Below are positions 43,725-53,532 of a stretch of DNA of 64,000 nucleotides, piece by piece. The DNA comes from Amylibacter sp. Lineage in GTDB: Bacteria; Pseudomonadota; Alphaproteobacteria; Rhodobacterales; Rhodobacteraceae. The translations under genes were made by a program, and so were the position numbers. How positions within the stretch are numbered: position 1 is the first letter of the stretch; the number at the start of each line of letters is the position of its first letter. The notes under the pieces were generated by a model. That model was given only the letters and a program-made list of their open reading frames with translations, was not told the DNA's origin and ran no database searches. Location: NCBI GenBank assembly GCA_021775355.1, contig JAJFHZ010000021.1, positions 1 to 64,000 on the forward strand, given 5' to 3'.

Positions 43725-45863
43725 ATGAGCGTATCTGACCTTAAGACATGGAAAACGCTTGCAGAAAAAGAGCTGCGCGGGCGCCCTCTGGATGATTTGA
43801 CGTGGGAAACACCTGAAGGAATTGACGTTAAACCGCTTTATACGGCTGATGATCTGGATGGTTTGGATCATTTGGCATCGACGCCCGGGTCTGCACCGTT
43901 CGTGCGCGGGCCAAAGGCTACGATGTATGCCGGGCGTCCCTGGACGATCCGGCAATATGCAGGGTTCTCTACCGCCGAGGAAAGCAATACGTTTTACCGC
44001 AAAGGCCTGGCAGGTGGGCAGCAGGGGGTTTCGGTTGCTTTTGATCTGGCCACGCACCGCGGTTATGACAGTGACCACGAACGAGTGATGGGCGATGTCG
44101 GTAAAGCCGGCGTTGCAATTGATAGTGTCGAGGACATGAAAATCCTGTTTGACGGCATTCCGCTAGATAAGGTCAGTGTTTCAATGACGATGAACGGGGC
44201 TGTCATACCGGTTTTGGCCAGCTTTATCGTGGCGGGCGAAGAGCAGGGTGTGGAACGCGGCAAGCTATCGGGAACCATTCAAAACGATGTGCTGAAAGAA
44301 TTCATGGTGCGCAACACCTATATTTACCCGCCTGAACCATCGATGCGGATTGTGTCGGATATTATTGCTTATACCAGCCGTGAGATGCCGAAATTCAATT
44401 CAATTTCGATCAGTGGCTATCATATGCAGGAAGCGGGCGCGACGCTTGTACAGGAATTGGCGTTTACGCTGGCCGACGGTAAGGAATATGTGAAGGCGGC
44501 GATTGCACGCGGCATGGATGTGGATGCGTTTGCGCCACGCCTGTCATTCTTTTTTGCCATTGGTATGAACTTCTTTATGGAAGCGGCAAAATTGCGGGCC
44601 GCGCGGTTGTTGTGGCACCGCATTATGACAGAATTCGGGGCTGAAAATGAAAAGTCTTTGATGCTGCGTACGCACTGCCAAACCAGTGGCGTGTCTTTGC
44701 AGGAACAAGACCCTTATAACAACGCAATCCGCACCGCTTATGAGGCGATGTCCGCTGTTTTGGGCGGGACGCAATCCTTGCACACTAACAGTTACGATGA
44801 AGCAATTGCCCTACCGTCTGATGCGGCCGCTCGGTTGGCGCGAAATACACAGTTGATTTTGCAAAACGAGACTGGTGTGACCAATGTGGTTGATCCGTTG
44901 GCGGGCAGTTATTATGTGGAAAACCTGACACAGGAACTGGCCGATAAGGCATGGGAACTGATCGGTCAGGTCGATGCCTTGGGTGGGATGACGCGCGCGG
45001 TTGAAGACGGCATGCCGAAGCTGGAAATTGAACGCGCGGCGGCGGAAAAACAAGCGCGGGTTGATCGCGGAGAGGACATAATCGTCGGTGTAAACAAGTT
45101 TCAGACCGATGACGACGCGGACATTGACGTGCGTATGATCGACAATTCAGCAGTTCGTGATGCACAGATTGCACGGCTGAAAGATATTCGCAAGTCGCGG
45201 GATACGGTAGCGTATGAAGCGGCCTTGTCCGCCCTTGAACAAGGGGCGCGTGATAACGGGAACCTGTTGGATCTAGCGGTAGACGCGGCGCGTGCGCGGG
45301 CTACTGTAGGCGAAATCTCGGATGCGATGGAACGCGCTTTCGGACGACATAAAGCCAAGGTTAAACTGCTTGATGGTGTTTATGGCGCCGCTTATGCGGG
45401 CGATCAGGGTTTTCATGATATTCAAGCCGATGTTGCTGGTTTTGCTAAAAAATATGGTAAAAAACCGTCAATGATGGTGGTTAAAATGGGTCAGGATGGC
45501 CATGATCGGGGCGGTAAGGTTATTGCCACCGCGTTTTCCGATATCGGATTCGATATTGAAATGGGGCCGTTGTTTCAAACACCGGAAGAGGCAGCCATTG
45601 ATGCGATTGAAAAGGGTGTGGATGTGGTTGGTATCTCGTCGCAGGCGGCAGGGCACACAACGCTGGCCCCGCAACTTGTACATGCCCTGAAAAACAAGGG
45701 TGGTGGTGATATTATCGTGATTTGCGGGGGCGTTATTCCGCCCAATGATTACAACTTTTTACGCCAAGTCGGGGTGAGGGCAATTTTCGGGCCGGGCACC
45801 AATATACCGGAAGCGGCAAAAGAAGTTTTGGAACTGGTTAAACGCGCGAAAGTGGAGGGATAG
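43725..45863 (+). CDS. mcm: Methylmalonyl-CoA mutase
   Basis: A 712-residue adenosylcobalamin enzyme that isomerises methylmalonyl-CoA to succinyl-CoA. The N-terminal substrate barrel contains [16 protein letters not shown] and [13 protein letters not shown]; the C-terminal B12-binding domain has the DxHxxG motif [10 protein letters not shown] with cobalt-ligand H593. Single-chain mutases of about 710 residues match the ScpA type. AAAGGAG precedes the start. The next gene encodes a propionyl-CoA synthetase-like ligase and begins five bases after the stop. No epimerase gene is seen in the window. Confidence 0.96.
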   Translation: MSVSDLKTWKTLAEKELRGRPLDDLTWETPEGIDVKPLYTADDLDGLDHLASTPGSAPFVRGPKATMYAGRPWTIRQYAGFSTAEESNTFYRKGLAGGQQGVSVAFDLATHRGYDSDHERVMGDVGKAGVAIDSVEDMKILFDGIPLDKVSVSMTMNGAVIPVLASFIVAGEEQGVERGKLSGTIQNDVLKEFMVRNTYIYPPEPSMRIVSDIIAYTSREMPKFNSISISGYHMQEAGATLVQELAFTLADGKEYVKAAIARGMDVDAFAPRLSFFFAIGMNFFMEAAKLRAARLLWHRIMTEFGAENEKSLMLRTHCQTSGVSLQEQDPYNNAIRTAYEAMSAVLGGTQSLHTNSYDEAIALPSDAAARLARNTQLILQNETGVTNVVDPLAGSYYVENLTQELADKAWELIGQVDALGGMTRAVEDGMPKLEIERAAAEKQARVDRGEDIIVGVNKFQTDDDADIDVRMIDNSAVRDAQIARLKDIRKSRDTVAYEAALSALEQGARDNGNLLDLAVDAARARATVGEISDAMERAFGRHKAKVKLLDGVYGAAYAGDQGFHDIQADVAGFAKKYGKKPSMMVVKMGQDGHDRGGKVIATAFSDIGFDIEMGPLFQTPEEAAIDAIEKGVDVVGISSQAAGHTTLAPQLVHALKNKGGGDIIVICGGVIPPNDYNFLRQVGVRAIFGPGTNIPEAAKEVLELVKRAKVEG

Positions 45864-45868
45864 GGCAG

Positions 45869-47758
45869 ATGTCTTACAAAGAAGTTTACGGAAAGTGGCA
45901 ATCAAATCCTGAAACATTTTGGATGGAAGCAGCGAATGCTGTTTCATGGAGCAAACAACCGACCAAAGCGTTGTTTGATGAAAATGCACCGATCTATGAA
46001 TGGTTCAAGGATGGTGAGATCAACACATGTTACAATGCGGTTGATCGCCATGTGGAAGCTGGAAACGGTGATCGGGTGGCGATTATTTATGACAGCCCTA
46101 TCACTGGAAACTCTGCCAAGATTACTTATGCGCAGTTGCAAGAAAAAGTTGCTTCATTGGGCGGCGCATTGCAAGCGCAGGGTATAACCAAAGGCGATCG
46201 CGTGATTATCTATATGCCGATGGTGGCAGAGGCCCTGATCGCGATGCTGGCCTGTTCGCGCATCGGTGCGGTGCATTCAGTTGTGTTTGGCGGTTTTGCT
46301 GCGGCTGAACTAGCGACACGCATAGATGACGCCACACCCAAAGCGATTATTGCCGCATCCTGCGGGATCGAGCCTAGTGGGGTGATCGCCTATAAACCAT
46401 TGATTGACGGGGCGATTGAGATGGCCGCGCATAAGGTGGAGTTTTGTGTGATCTTGCAACGTGACCAACTGGCTGCTGATATGGTTACAGGCCGTGATCT
46501 GGACTGGCACGACTGCCAAAAAGGGGCCGCACCTGCATCTTGTGTGCCTATGGGCGGGGCTGATCCCGTTTATATTCTGTACACGTCAGGTACCACAGGC
46601 CAACCAAAAGGTGTGGTGCGTCCCACAGGCGGGCATATCGTGGCGTTGAATTGGACGATGAAAAATATCTACAATGTAGATCCCGGTGATGTATTTTGGG
46701 CGGCATCCGATGTCGGGTGGGTCGTGGGGCACTCTTATATTTGTTACGGGCCGCTGATCAACGGCAACACAACGATTGTGTTCGAAGGCAAGCCTATCGG
46801 TACGCCTGATGCCGGCACGTTCTGGCGGGTAATCGAAGAACACGGGGTGAAATCGTTCTTTACCGCGCCTACCGCGTTTCGTGCAATTAAACGGGTCGAT
46901 CCCAAAGGTGAATTTGTTAAAAAGTACGATTTGTCCTGTTTGAAGTATCTGTTCCTAGCAGGGGAGCGGGCCGATCCCGACACAATCATTTGGGCGCAAG
47001 ATCAGTTGGGTGTGCCTGTGATCGATCACTGGTGGCAAACCGAAATTGGTTATCCCGCGGTGTGCAATCCAGCCGGGATTGAACTGATGCCGGTGAAGCT
47101 AGGCTCGCCCGCTGTGCCGTTGCCGGGGTTTGATTTGCAAATTCTGGACGATGAAGGGATTGAGTTACCGCGTGGCGAGTTGGGCGCGATTGTGATCAAG
47201 CTGCCTTTGCCGCCCGGTACTTTGCCGACCCTATGGAATGCCGAAGACCGCTATCGGTCGTCTTATCTGGAAACCTTTCCCGGTTATTATGAAACCGGGG
47301 ATGCGGGCTATATGGATGAAGACGGATACCTTTATATCATGGCGCGAACCGATGATGTGATCAATGTTGCAGGTCACCGTTTATCTACCGGACAAATGGA
47401 AGAGGTTTTGGCAAGCCATCCGGATGTCGCGGAATGTGCGGTTCTGGGGGTAAAAGATGCGCTTAAAGGGCAACTGCCGATGGGGTTTTTGTGCCTGAAT
47501 GCGGGGACGGAAAAACCGCCTGAAGTGGTGATTGCGGAATGTGTAACCCTTGTACGCAAAACTATCGGGCCTGTGGCCGCCTTTAAGCTGGCTTGTGTGG
47601 TTGATCGTTTACCGAAAACCCGGTCGGGTAAGATTTTGCGTGGCACAATGGCCAAAATTGCCGATGCCGAGGCGTGGAAAATGCCCGCAACCATTGATGA
47701 TCCTGTGATTTTGGATGAAATTACCGAGGCTTTGAAAGGTTTGGGCTACCCACTGTAA
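45869..47758 (+). CDS. prpE: Propionyl-CoA synthetase (PrpE-like acyl-CoA ligase)
   Basis: A 629-residue AMP-forming ligase of the acetyl/propionyl-CoA synthetase family, activating propionate as propionyl-CoA. It has the ATP-binding YTSGTTGQPKGVV (about residues 237-250), AASDVGWVVGHSYICYGPL, and the regulatory lysine K588 in PKTRSGKILRG, a site acetylated in the family. Tryptophan-rich DHWWQTE fits a short-chain pocket. Context with pccAB and mcm favours propionate over acetate. The gene ends just before a TTTGCA-type box. Confidence 0.9.
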   Translation: MSYKEVYGKWQSNPETFWMEAANAVSWSKQPTKALFDENAPIYEWFKDGEINTCYNAVDRHVEAGNGDRVAIIYDSPITGNSAKITYAQLQEKVASLGGALQAQGITKGDRVIIYMPMVAEALIAMLACSRIGAVHSVVFGGFAAAELATRIDDATPKAIIAASCGIEPSGVIAYKPLIDGAIEMAAHKVEFCVILQRDQLAADMVTGRDLDWHDCQKGAAPASCVPMGGADPVYILYTSGTTGQPKGVVRPTGGHIVALNWTMKNIYNVDPGDVFWAASDVGWVVGHSYICYGPLINGNTTIVFEGKPIGTPDAGTFWRVIEEHGVKSFFTAPTAFRAIKRVDPKGEFVKKYDLSCLKYLFLAGERADPDTIIWAQDQLGVPVIDHWWQTEIGYPAVCNPAGIELMPVKLGSPAVPLPGFDLQILDDEGIELPRGELGAIVIKLPLPPGTLPTLWNAEDRYRSSYLETFPGYYETGDAGYMDEDGYLYIMARTDDVINVAGHRLSTGQMEEVLASHPDVAECAVLGVKDALKGQLPMGFLCLNAGTEKPPEVVIAECVTLVRKTIGPVAAFKLACVVDRLPKTRSGKILRGTMAKIADAEAWKMPATIDDPVILDEITEALKGLGYPL

Positions 47759-47760
47759 TC

Positions 47761-47776
47761 TTTGCATTTTGCAAAA
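47761..47776. promoter_or_regulatory. PccR-like box downstream of prpE
   Basis: TTTGCATTTTGCAAAA contains two TTTGCA units, as in the pccR-pccB region, and is 67 bp before the HPt gene. It may be an isolated match or link the HPt/regulator pair to propionate status. Confidence 0.3.
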
Positions 47777-47827
47777 GATGTGATGTATACTGCTTTATAC
47801 GGTTCGCATTGGGTCGTATGAAGTAAC

Positions 47828-48193
47828 ATGGATTTAGGTGGTATGGCAGACAATTATCAGAACGAGACATATTTGGGTTTGCTGGAAAAGCTTGGGCCCA
47901 AGCAGTCTTTGGTCTTGATTGAAAAGCTGATGATTGACATTAAGAATACCCGACGTGGATTGCAGGCCGCACTTTCTACCAAAACAACGGATATGCTGAA
48001 TGAACCCAGTCATGTGCTGATTTCGTTGGCAGGTGTTGTCGATGTTGAGGAATTACATAGTCTTGCTAAAACAATAAATGAATTTGACGGGGATGTTTTC
48101 CCCGTTGATACCGTTAAAGCAACCATTGAATGCCTTGATCTATGGTTGGATTTTCTGAAGTCCGATAGGACTGCGCGTGGATTGGCATCATGA
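47828..48193 (+). CDS. HPt (histidine phosphotransfer)-like protein
   Basis: A 121-residue all-helical protein that fits a four-helix HPt domain. H62 lies in SHVLISLAGVVDVEELHSLA, matching the HxLxxLAG...LxxLA pattern around the phosphorylated histidine. The ATG at 47828 is used here, though M6 (47843) is also possible. It overlaps the response-regulator gene by four bases, making a phosphotransfer-regulator pair like LuxU-LuxO. No histidine kinase gene is nearby. Confidence 0.75.
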   Translation: MDLGGMADNYQNETYLGLLEKLGPKQSLVLIEKLMIDIKNTRRGLQAALSTKTTDMLNEPSHVLISLAGVVDVEELHSLAKTINEFDGDVFPVDTVKATIECLDLWLDFLKSDRTARGLAS

Positions 48194-49569
48194 AGAAGCA
48201 AAAGTTGCTGCTTATTGAGGACACACCAACGCTTCAGATGATTTATCAGGCAAATCTGGCAAATGCCGGATATGTGGTTGACGTGGCCTCTACAGGAAGG
48301 GAAGGGCTGGATCTTTTTCGGGCCAACAATAACTATGTCGTGATCATGGATTTGTTCTTGCCCGATATGGACGGGGTCGCGGTTATCCGGAAGTTTATGC
48401 ACAATAATCCGCAATCCAAGATTATTGTGATCACATCGAACGGGTCGGTAAACCGTGCGGTTGAAGCAATGCGGGCCGGGGCGTTTGATTTCCTGCTCAA
48501 ACCGTTCTCGGATGAGCGGTTGCTGGCAACGGTTGCCTCTGCTTTGGCCAGTTTTGAAAGTAAGGCAGAAGTAAACCTAGCGACGGGTAATTTCTATGAC
48601 ATCATCGGACGTGGCCCTTTGATGCAAGACATGTATCGTAAAATAATGCGTATTGCGCCATCTACCGCCCCAGTTTTTGTGATCGGAGAACGTGGTGTCG
48701 GTAAAGAAGCTTGTGCCAATGCAATACACAATCATTTGGGCACGGAAGCCCGCCCGTTTATAAGTTATAGCGGTGGTGATTTATCACCTGCAGTTCAGGA
48801 TGAAACGTTATTTGGCGGGCTGGATGATCTTGATCTAGAACTGACGAATGATGAAAAAGGTGCTTTGCAAAAAGCTTATGGCGGTACTTTATACATTAGT
48901 GAAGTTTCGGAACTTGATCCGTTTGTACAGTCGAAGCTGGCGGTGTTTCTGAGAAAAGTCAGCCAAAACAACCAATATTTTGATAATGCGGGCAACCATT
49001 TTCCCAGAATAATTTGTTCCACCAGTACTGACCCGTATGTGTTGTTGGAGACACGTAAAATCCGTGAGGATTTATTTTACCAACTTCATATCCTTACAAT
49101 TAACGTTCCGGCATTGCGGGATATAGGTGATGATATTATCTTTGTGGCTGAAGAAATGTTGAAACGGTTATCGAAGTCAGAACAAAAAACGTATGTTGGT
49201 CTTTCAACTGAAGTGGCAGATTTGTTTCTATCCCACAGCTGGCCCAGAAATATCAACCAACTTAGAAATCTGATACATAAAATCGTTGCCAGTTATGATG
49301 CAAGCTTGGTGGACATTGATATGCTGCCCATAGGATTTGCTTCTGACAGTAAGAGAGCCATTGATATCGGAATGGACTTGGACGACGAAAGATTTACCGT
49401 GAAACGCAATACAATTGCGATCCAACAGTTGGTTGGATTGCAGCTTGATGAAGTCGAACGTGAATTTATTGACGCGACAATTCATGCACATGGCGGGTCT
49501 ATTCCGAAAGCGGCTGAAATTCTGGGTCTTGCCCCAAGTACGATTTATCGCAAAAGATCAAAGAGTTAA
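48190..49569 (+). CDS. NtrC/LuxO-like response regulator lacking GAFTGA
   Basis: A 459-residue protein with a receiver domain (phosphoacceptor D54 in MDLFLPDMDG), an AAA+ domain with Walker A GERGVGKEAC (166-175), and a C-terminal Fis-like helix-turn-helix (GSIPKAAEILGLAPSTIYRK). The sigma-54-contacting GAFTGA loop, expected before residue 220, is missing, and the Walker B aspartate in the GGTLFLDE block is a serine (GGTLYISE, S237). It is therefore unlikely to activate sigma-54 promoters in the usual way; GAFTGA-less NtrC of R. capsulatus uses sigma-70. Likely phosphorelay partner is the HPt protein. Confidence 0.85.
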   Translation: MKKQKLLLIEDTPTLQMIYQANLANAGYVVDVASTGREGLDLFRANNNYVVIMDLFLPDMDGVAVIRKFMHNNPQSKIIVITSNGSVNRAVEAMRAGAFDFLLKPFSDERLLATVASALASFESKAEVNLATGNFYDIIGRGPLMQDMYRKIMRIAPSTAPVFVIGERGVGKEACANAIHNHLGTEARPFISYSGGDLSPAVQDETLFGGLDDLDLELTNDEKGALQKAYGGTLYISEVSELDPFVQSKLAVFLRKVSQNNQYFDNAGNHFPRIICSTSTDPYVLLETRKIREDLFYQLHILTINVPALRDIGDDIIFVAEEMLKRLSKSEQKTYVGLSTEVADLFLSHSWPRNINQLRNLIHKIVASYDASLVDIDMLPIGFASDSKRAIDIGMDLDDERFTVKRNTIAIQQLVGLQLDEVEREFIDATIHAHGGSIPKAAEILGLAPSTIYRKRSKS

Positions 49570-49720
49570 AATACGTCATTGATGTATATGATTTATTTCT
49601 GTGATTCCGAATGGGCGTGTTTGCCTGAACGGTGAAAGAAACGAGGACATTCTTACCAAGAAAAATCTTTACTAATCGTGTTAAACTTGTCAGTTTACCC
49701 CCATATCTTGGGGGCACGAG

Positions 49721-50641
49721 ATGGTAAAAAACAAAATAATGATACTTGCCATAGGGATTATAACCCTAGGTGGGGCAGCAGGCGCAAAGACAATACAAAC
49801 GGATGATGGGCCGGCTGAACTGCCGCCCACAAGTTTTAAGGGTACGCAATATGTTGACTCGAAAGGCTGCGTTTATATCAGGGCGGGTTACGGTACACGC
49901 ATTTCATGGGTCCCACGTGTAAACCGCAAACGACAGGTTATTTGCAGTCCCAATAACAAGCCATCGTTAAATGCCGCACAATTGGCCGCTATCACAGGCC
50001 AACCGGCAAGTCGCTTGGTGAAACCTGCGGCACCTGCAACGGCCCGTACTGTTGAGGTCAGTCCTGTGGTTGCGACGCCAAAGGTTGAAACACCTAAGCA
50101 AACCACTATTATACCGAACGATAAAGCCAATCGTCCGAAATTAGGGGCACAGGTGTTGTACCCATCAAATGCAGTGCGTCAGGCTAGCCCTGTTATTGAA
50201 GACAGTACCGGTAACAAAATTGCAGATGCGGCGCCGCAAAAGACAGTACCGCAAAAACAAACGCGCGTTAGTAGCGTGCGCGGTTTTAGTCTTTTTACTC
50301 GTCGTCAAAAAAGAGACGCTTTGCGCACAGGCCCGCAAGTCACGCAACCTGCTGATCAGAACAAAGACCAACAATCAAGCGTGGTGTTTCAGAAGCCGAA
50401 AGCTGCAGCTGCAGCTGCGTCTGCTAAGCGTAAAAACGTTGTTCCGAACCGTCTGGATACTGTTCACCGTATCACAGTGCATCCTGTTGTGATCGGGGCA
50501 GATATTACGGCAAGAGGTGATGCGCAGATGGCGCAGATATGGGCAAATACAGTCCCGTTAAGACTGCTTAGCAAAAGCCGTGGCAAGCTGGTTGCAACAA
50601 GTATCACTTATACATCGTCAACAAAATCTGAAATGCGTTAG
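49721..50641 (+). CDS. Conserved secreted protein with SPOR-like features
   Basis: A 306-residue envelope protein with an N-terminal signal sequence (IMILAIGIITLGGAAGA). A compact module follows (KGTQYVDSKGCVYIRAGYGT, then ISWVPRV), a pattern I recall from roseobacter SPOR-domain proteins, then a long Pro/Ala/Lys/Gln-rich linker and a C-terminal NRLDTVHRITVHPVVIGADI region. A role in cell division or peptidoglycan binding is possible. It ends four bases inside the convergent uraD gene. Confidence 0.6.
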   Translation: MVKNKIMILAIGIITLGGAAGAKTIQTDDGPAELPPTSFKGTQYVDSKGCVYIRAGYGTRISWVPRVNRKRQVICSPNNKPSLNAAQLAAITGQPASRLVKPAAPATARTVEVSPVVATPKVETPKQTTIIPNDKANRPKLGAQVLYPSNAVRQASPVIEDSTGNKIADAAPQKTVPQKQTRVSSVRGFSLFTRRQKRDALRTGPQVTQPADQNKDQQSSVVFQKPKAAAAAASAKRKNVVPNRLDTVHRITVHPVVIGADITARGDAQMAQIWANTVPLRLLSKSRGKLVATSITYTSSTKSEMR

Positions 50642-51156
50642 CCGTCGCAGGTTTTGTATTGGGCATCCAAAGCGTCCAGCCGTAACCCTGCGATTTGATG
50701 CACTTGATTCAAAGCCTCTCTAAATTCGCTGCCAACATCATGGGCGATGCGCTTTTTGAAGTTTTCCAGTATTTCTGCGCGGGTTCGTCCGCGTACTGCC
50801 AAGATAAAGGGAAATCCAAATTTTTCGCGATATTCAGCGTTTAGGGTCGTGAATGTATCCAATTCGTTTTGGTTGCATTGATCCAATCCTACACTTGTTT
50901 GTTCGGCTGCACTTTCTTGGGTTAATGCATTGGTTTTTGCCAACTGTCCCGCCAAATCCGGATGCGCGCGCAGCAGGGCCATTTGAAGCTCTTGTGGGGC
51001 TGTTTCCACGATCTTTGCCATGGCACCGGCCAGATCGGATGGTTTTTTAGCCGCGTAATGATCTTTTTGATCAAAAAGCATTTCCGCAATCCATGCGGAG
51101 TGTTCATAGACGCCACCAACCATGGCTAAAAAGGTATCGCGCGATAGCTGTTTCAT
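50638..51156 (-). CDS. uraD: 2-oxo-4-hydroxy-4-carboxy-5-ureidoimidazoline (OHCU) decarboxylase
   Basis: A 172-residue enzyme that completes conversion of urate to (S)-allantoin by decarboxylating OHCU. The active-site histidine lies in LLRAHPDLAG, the SxxEQ stretch in ESAAEQTSVGL, and the substrate-binding arginine in GFPFILAVRGR, all typical of the family. Length matches. It is divergent from the 8-oxoguanine deaminase-like gene with about 160 bp between starts, so the two make a purine catabolism pair under a shared control region. Confidence 0.92.
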   Translation of the reverse strand: MKQLSRDTFLAMVGGVYEHSAWIAEMLFDQKDHYAAKKPSDLAGAMAKIVETAPQELQMALLRAHPDLAGQLAKTNALTQESAAEQTSVGLDQCNQNELDTFTTLNAEYREKFGFPFILAVRGRTRAEILENFKKRIAHDVGSEFREALNQVHQIAGLRLDALDAQYKTCDG

Positions 51157-51319
51157 TATCTCAGTCTCCTAAGCGGTCGATTTCAGCTTTTTTATGGTAA
51201 AAAAGCAAGTCACATTTATTTGGTTGGATTGAAATGCAGGAAGTGTTTCAAAAAATACTAATATAGTGTGTGTTGGGGCATGCTGTTAGATACGTGTGAA
51301 ATTTACTGTAGGCTTGGAA

Positions 51320-52660
51320 ATGAACAAATCACTTGTGATCAAGAATGCCGATGTTGTTGTGACGATGAATAGTGCGCGCGATGAGATGACTGGTGCCGAT
51401 ATTCGCGTGGTGGACGGTGTTATCGATGCGGTTGGTTTTGATCTGACAGGGGATGAAGCTGTCAATGCGCAGGGTTGTGTCGTAACACCCGGTTTGGTCA
51501 ACACACATCATCATTTGTCGCAAACTCTGACCCGTGCGGTTCCCGGTGGGCAGGATGCGTTGTTGTTTGGCTGGTTGCAATCGCTTTACCCGATCTGGCA
51601 GCGGTTCGGTCCCGAAGAAATGTTCGTATCAGCACAAGTGGGGCTGGCCGAGCTGGCTTTGTCGGGTTGTACACTGTCATCGGATCATCTGTATCACTTC
51701 CCCAAAGGCGTGCGGTTGGAAGATACTATTGATGCGGCGAATACCATCGGCATCCGGTTTCACCCGACACGCGGTTCTATGAGTATCGGTGAAAGTGAAG
51801 GTGGTTTACCACCCGATGCGATGTGCGAAAAAGAGGATGATATTCTAAACGACTGCATCCGCGTGATTGATGCGCATCACGATGCCGCTGATGGTGCGAT
51901 GATACGTGTCGGTATTGCGCCTTGTTCGCCGTTTTCGGTTAGTCGCGAATTGATGCGCGACAGCGCAATCCTTGCCCGTGACAAAGGGGTAATGTTGCAT
52001 ACGCATTTGGCGGAAAACAACGAAGATATTGCCTATTCCTTGGAAAACTTCGGGTGTCGTCCGGGCCAATATGCCGAAGACCTAGGCTGGACAGGGGATG
52101 ATGTCTGGCACGCCCATTGCGTGAAACTGGATGGGCAGGAGATTGATCTGTTTGCGCGTTCCGGTACAGGTGTGGCACATTGCCCATGTTCGAATTGCCG
52201 TCTTGGATCGGGTATTGCACCCGTGCGTGCTATGCGCGATGCAGGTGTGAAAGTGGGCATTGGCGTAGATGGGTCTGCATCCAATGATGCAGGGCATTTA
52301 CTGGATGAGGCACGTCAGATGTTACTGTTGCAAAGGGTGCAGAACGGGGCTGATGCAATGTCTGCGCGTGAAGCGCTGGAGATTGCCACATTGGACGGGG
52401 CGCAGGTGCTGGGGCGCCATGATTGCGGATCACTAGAGGTTGGTAAACGTGCTGATTTCGCAATTTGGGACATGACAAGCGGCATTGCCACGGCAGGGTC
52501 TTGGGATCCTGTGGCGGCATTGGTTCTGACCGGACCGCACCATGTGCGTGATCTTTATGTGGAAGGCCGTGCCGTTGTGCGGGGCGGACATTTGACGGGT
52601 GTTGAGTTGGGAAAGATTGTAGAGCATCAGGCAAGATTGGTACAAAAGTTCATTTTGTGA
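51320..52660 (+). CDS. 8-oxoguanine deaminase-type amidohydrolase
   Basis: A 446-residue metal-dependent amidohydrolase. Metal ligands are in the THHHLSQTL segment early and the VWHAHCVKLDGQE, GVAHCPCSN and GVDGSASND segments later. The HHHLSQTLTRAVPGGQD form and DAGHLLDEARQMLLLQR match 8-oxoguanine deaminases of marine alphaproteobacteria and are close to guanine deaminase and AtzB. The ATG at 51320 starts the conserved LVIKNADVVVTM; a GTG at 51296 is possible. It pairs with divergent uraD. Confidence 0.85.
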   Translation: MNKSLVIKNADVVVTMNSARDEMTGADIRVVDGVIDAVGFDLTGDEAVNAQGCVVTPGLVNTHHHLSQTLTRAVPGGQDALLFGWLQSLYPIWQRFGPEEMFVSAQVGLAELALSGCTLSSDHLYHFPKGVRLEDTIDAANTIGIRFHPTRGSMSIGESEGGLPPDAMCEKEDDILNDCIRVIDAHHDAADGAMIRVGIAPCSPFSVSRELMRDSAILARDKGVMLHTHLAENNEDIAYSLENFGCRPGQYAEDLGWTGDDVWHAHCVKLDGQEIDLFARSGTGVAHCPCSNCRLGSGIAPVRAMRDAGVKVGIGVDGSASNDAGHLLDEARQMLLLQRVQNGADAMSAREALEIATLDGAQVLGRHDCGSLEVGKRADFAIWDMTSGIATAGSWDPVAALVLTGPHHVRDLYVEGRAVVRGGHLTGVELGKIVEHQARLVQKFIL

Positions 52661-52742
52661 TATGGTGATGCTGGGGAAGGGACGGATTTTATTAATCTTT
52701 ACCTGAAATAATAAAACAATTTAGACTAAGTAAGGTAGAATA

Positions 52743-53111
52743 ATGAAGTTTATAAATCCAATTATTATAGGCAGCATTTTACTGTTTCTAACGGGGTGTG
52801 ATTCTGCAAACACGTCGGCAAGTGAATATAGTTTTAAAGGTAAAAAATATGTGGTTGCCGGTGTCACCAATTCGGGGTTTGATAGCTTGGGATTGTTAGA
52901 TGTTCGTCATAAGGATACTGTTCTTGCCCGAAATGCCAGTGGAAAATGGGTCAAGGTAGGTGAAAGCGGTCTGGCAGATCAAATAATCAGTGAAGGCACG
53001 TTTATTCGCCGTCTGGATTCAACTAAAATTAAAACGACACCATACGGTGGTGCATTAATTCCCAATACAGAATTGAATAAAACCAGTGCAGAAGATACCC
53101 AGGGGGATTAA
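52743..53111 (+). CDS. Small lipoprotein of unknown function
   Basis: A 122-residue protein with a lipoprotein signal (IIIGSILLFLTGC, lipobox cysteine about residue 19). The mature domain has beta-strand-like segments (YSFKGKKYVVAGVTN, TVLARNASGKWVKVGE) and a Thr/Asn-rich tail. I do not recognise the family. It stands alone between the deaminase gene and the convergent DUF6165 gene, and the upstream 80 bp are AT-rich. Confidence 0.7.
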   Translation: MKFINPIIIGSILLFLTGCDSANTSASEYSFKGKKYVVAGVTNSGFDSLGLLDVRHKDTVLARNASGKWVKVGESGLADQIISEGTFIRRLDSTKIKTTPYGGALIPNTELNKTSAEDTQGD

Positions 53112-53142
53112 ATAAGTGTTGGATATAGGTGTTTCACGGGCG

Positions 53143-53532
53143 CTAATAATCCGCATAGGATTTTTCCTCAATCAGGTTTGATCCCATTTCAATGTTGATC
53201 TGCTTTTTAAGGTCAGCGCGTTTATCGTTGGTGACATAAACCGCACGGGCCAAGCGTATGAAATCATCGCCAAAGTCACCCGCTCTTTCGCAATCCCGAA
53301 TATCATCCTCAATGGCCCAAAGCTCTTTATTCACCGCCAGTAAAGACGCGGTCAGGAATTGTATCGCCTTTGTTTTGAGGATGTGTGTGTTCACAACATT
53401 TTGCAAGGCTGTGCGTTCAGTGTTTACATTGATCAGTTTATCTCCATCCAGAATGTTCTCGGATTTGATCTGCAATATCGTCAGTTTATCCAACAGTTCG
53501 CCGGGTGAGATCGGCGTTAAAATATCGCTCAT
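53143..53532 (-). CDS. DUF6165-family protein
   Basis: A 129-residue helical cytoplasmic protein beginning MSDILTPISPGELLDKLTIL, the conserved start of the DUF6165 family, whose function is not established. The start at 53532 overlaps the stop of the upstream TPR glycosyltransferase gene (ATGA), so they are translationally coupled. Family members frequently sit next to surface polysaccharide genes, which fits its partner here. I can only say it probably assists that enzyme. Confidence 0.75.
   Translation of the reverse strand: MSDILTPISPGELLDKLTILQIKSENILDGDKLINVNTERTALQNVVNTHILKTKAIQFLTASLLAVNKELWAIEDDIRDCERAGDFGDDFIRLARAVYVTNDKRADLKKQINIEMGSNLIEEKSYADY

Noticed and set aside
42386-43738. 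450-codon plus-strand open frame overlapping the Y-family polymerase gene
   Set aside because: It lies in another phase of 42441-43688, which carries all Y-family catalytic motifs. The overlapping frame shows no domain and has a shadow-like composition.
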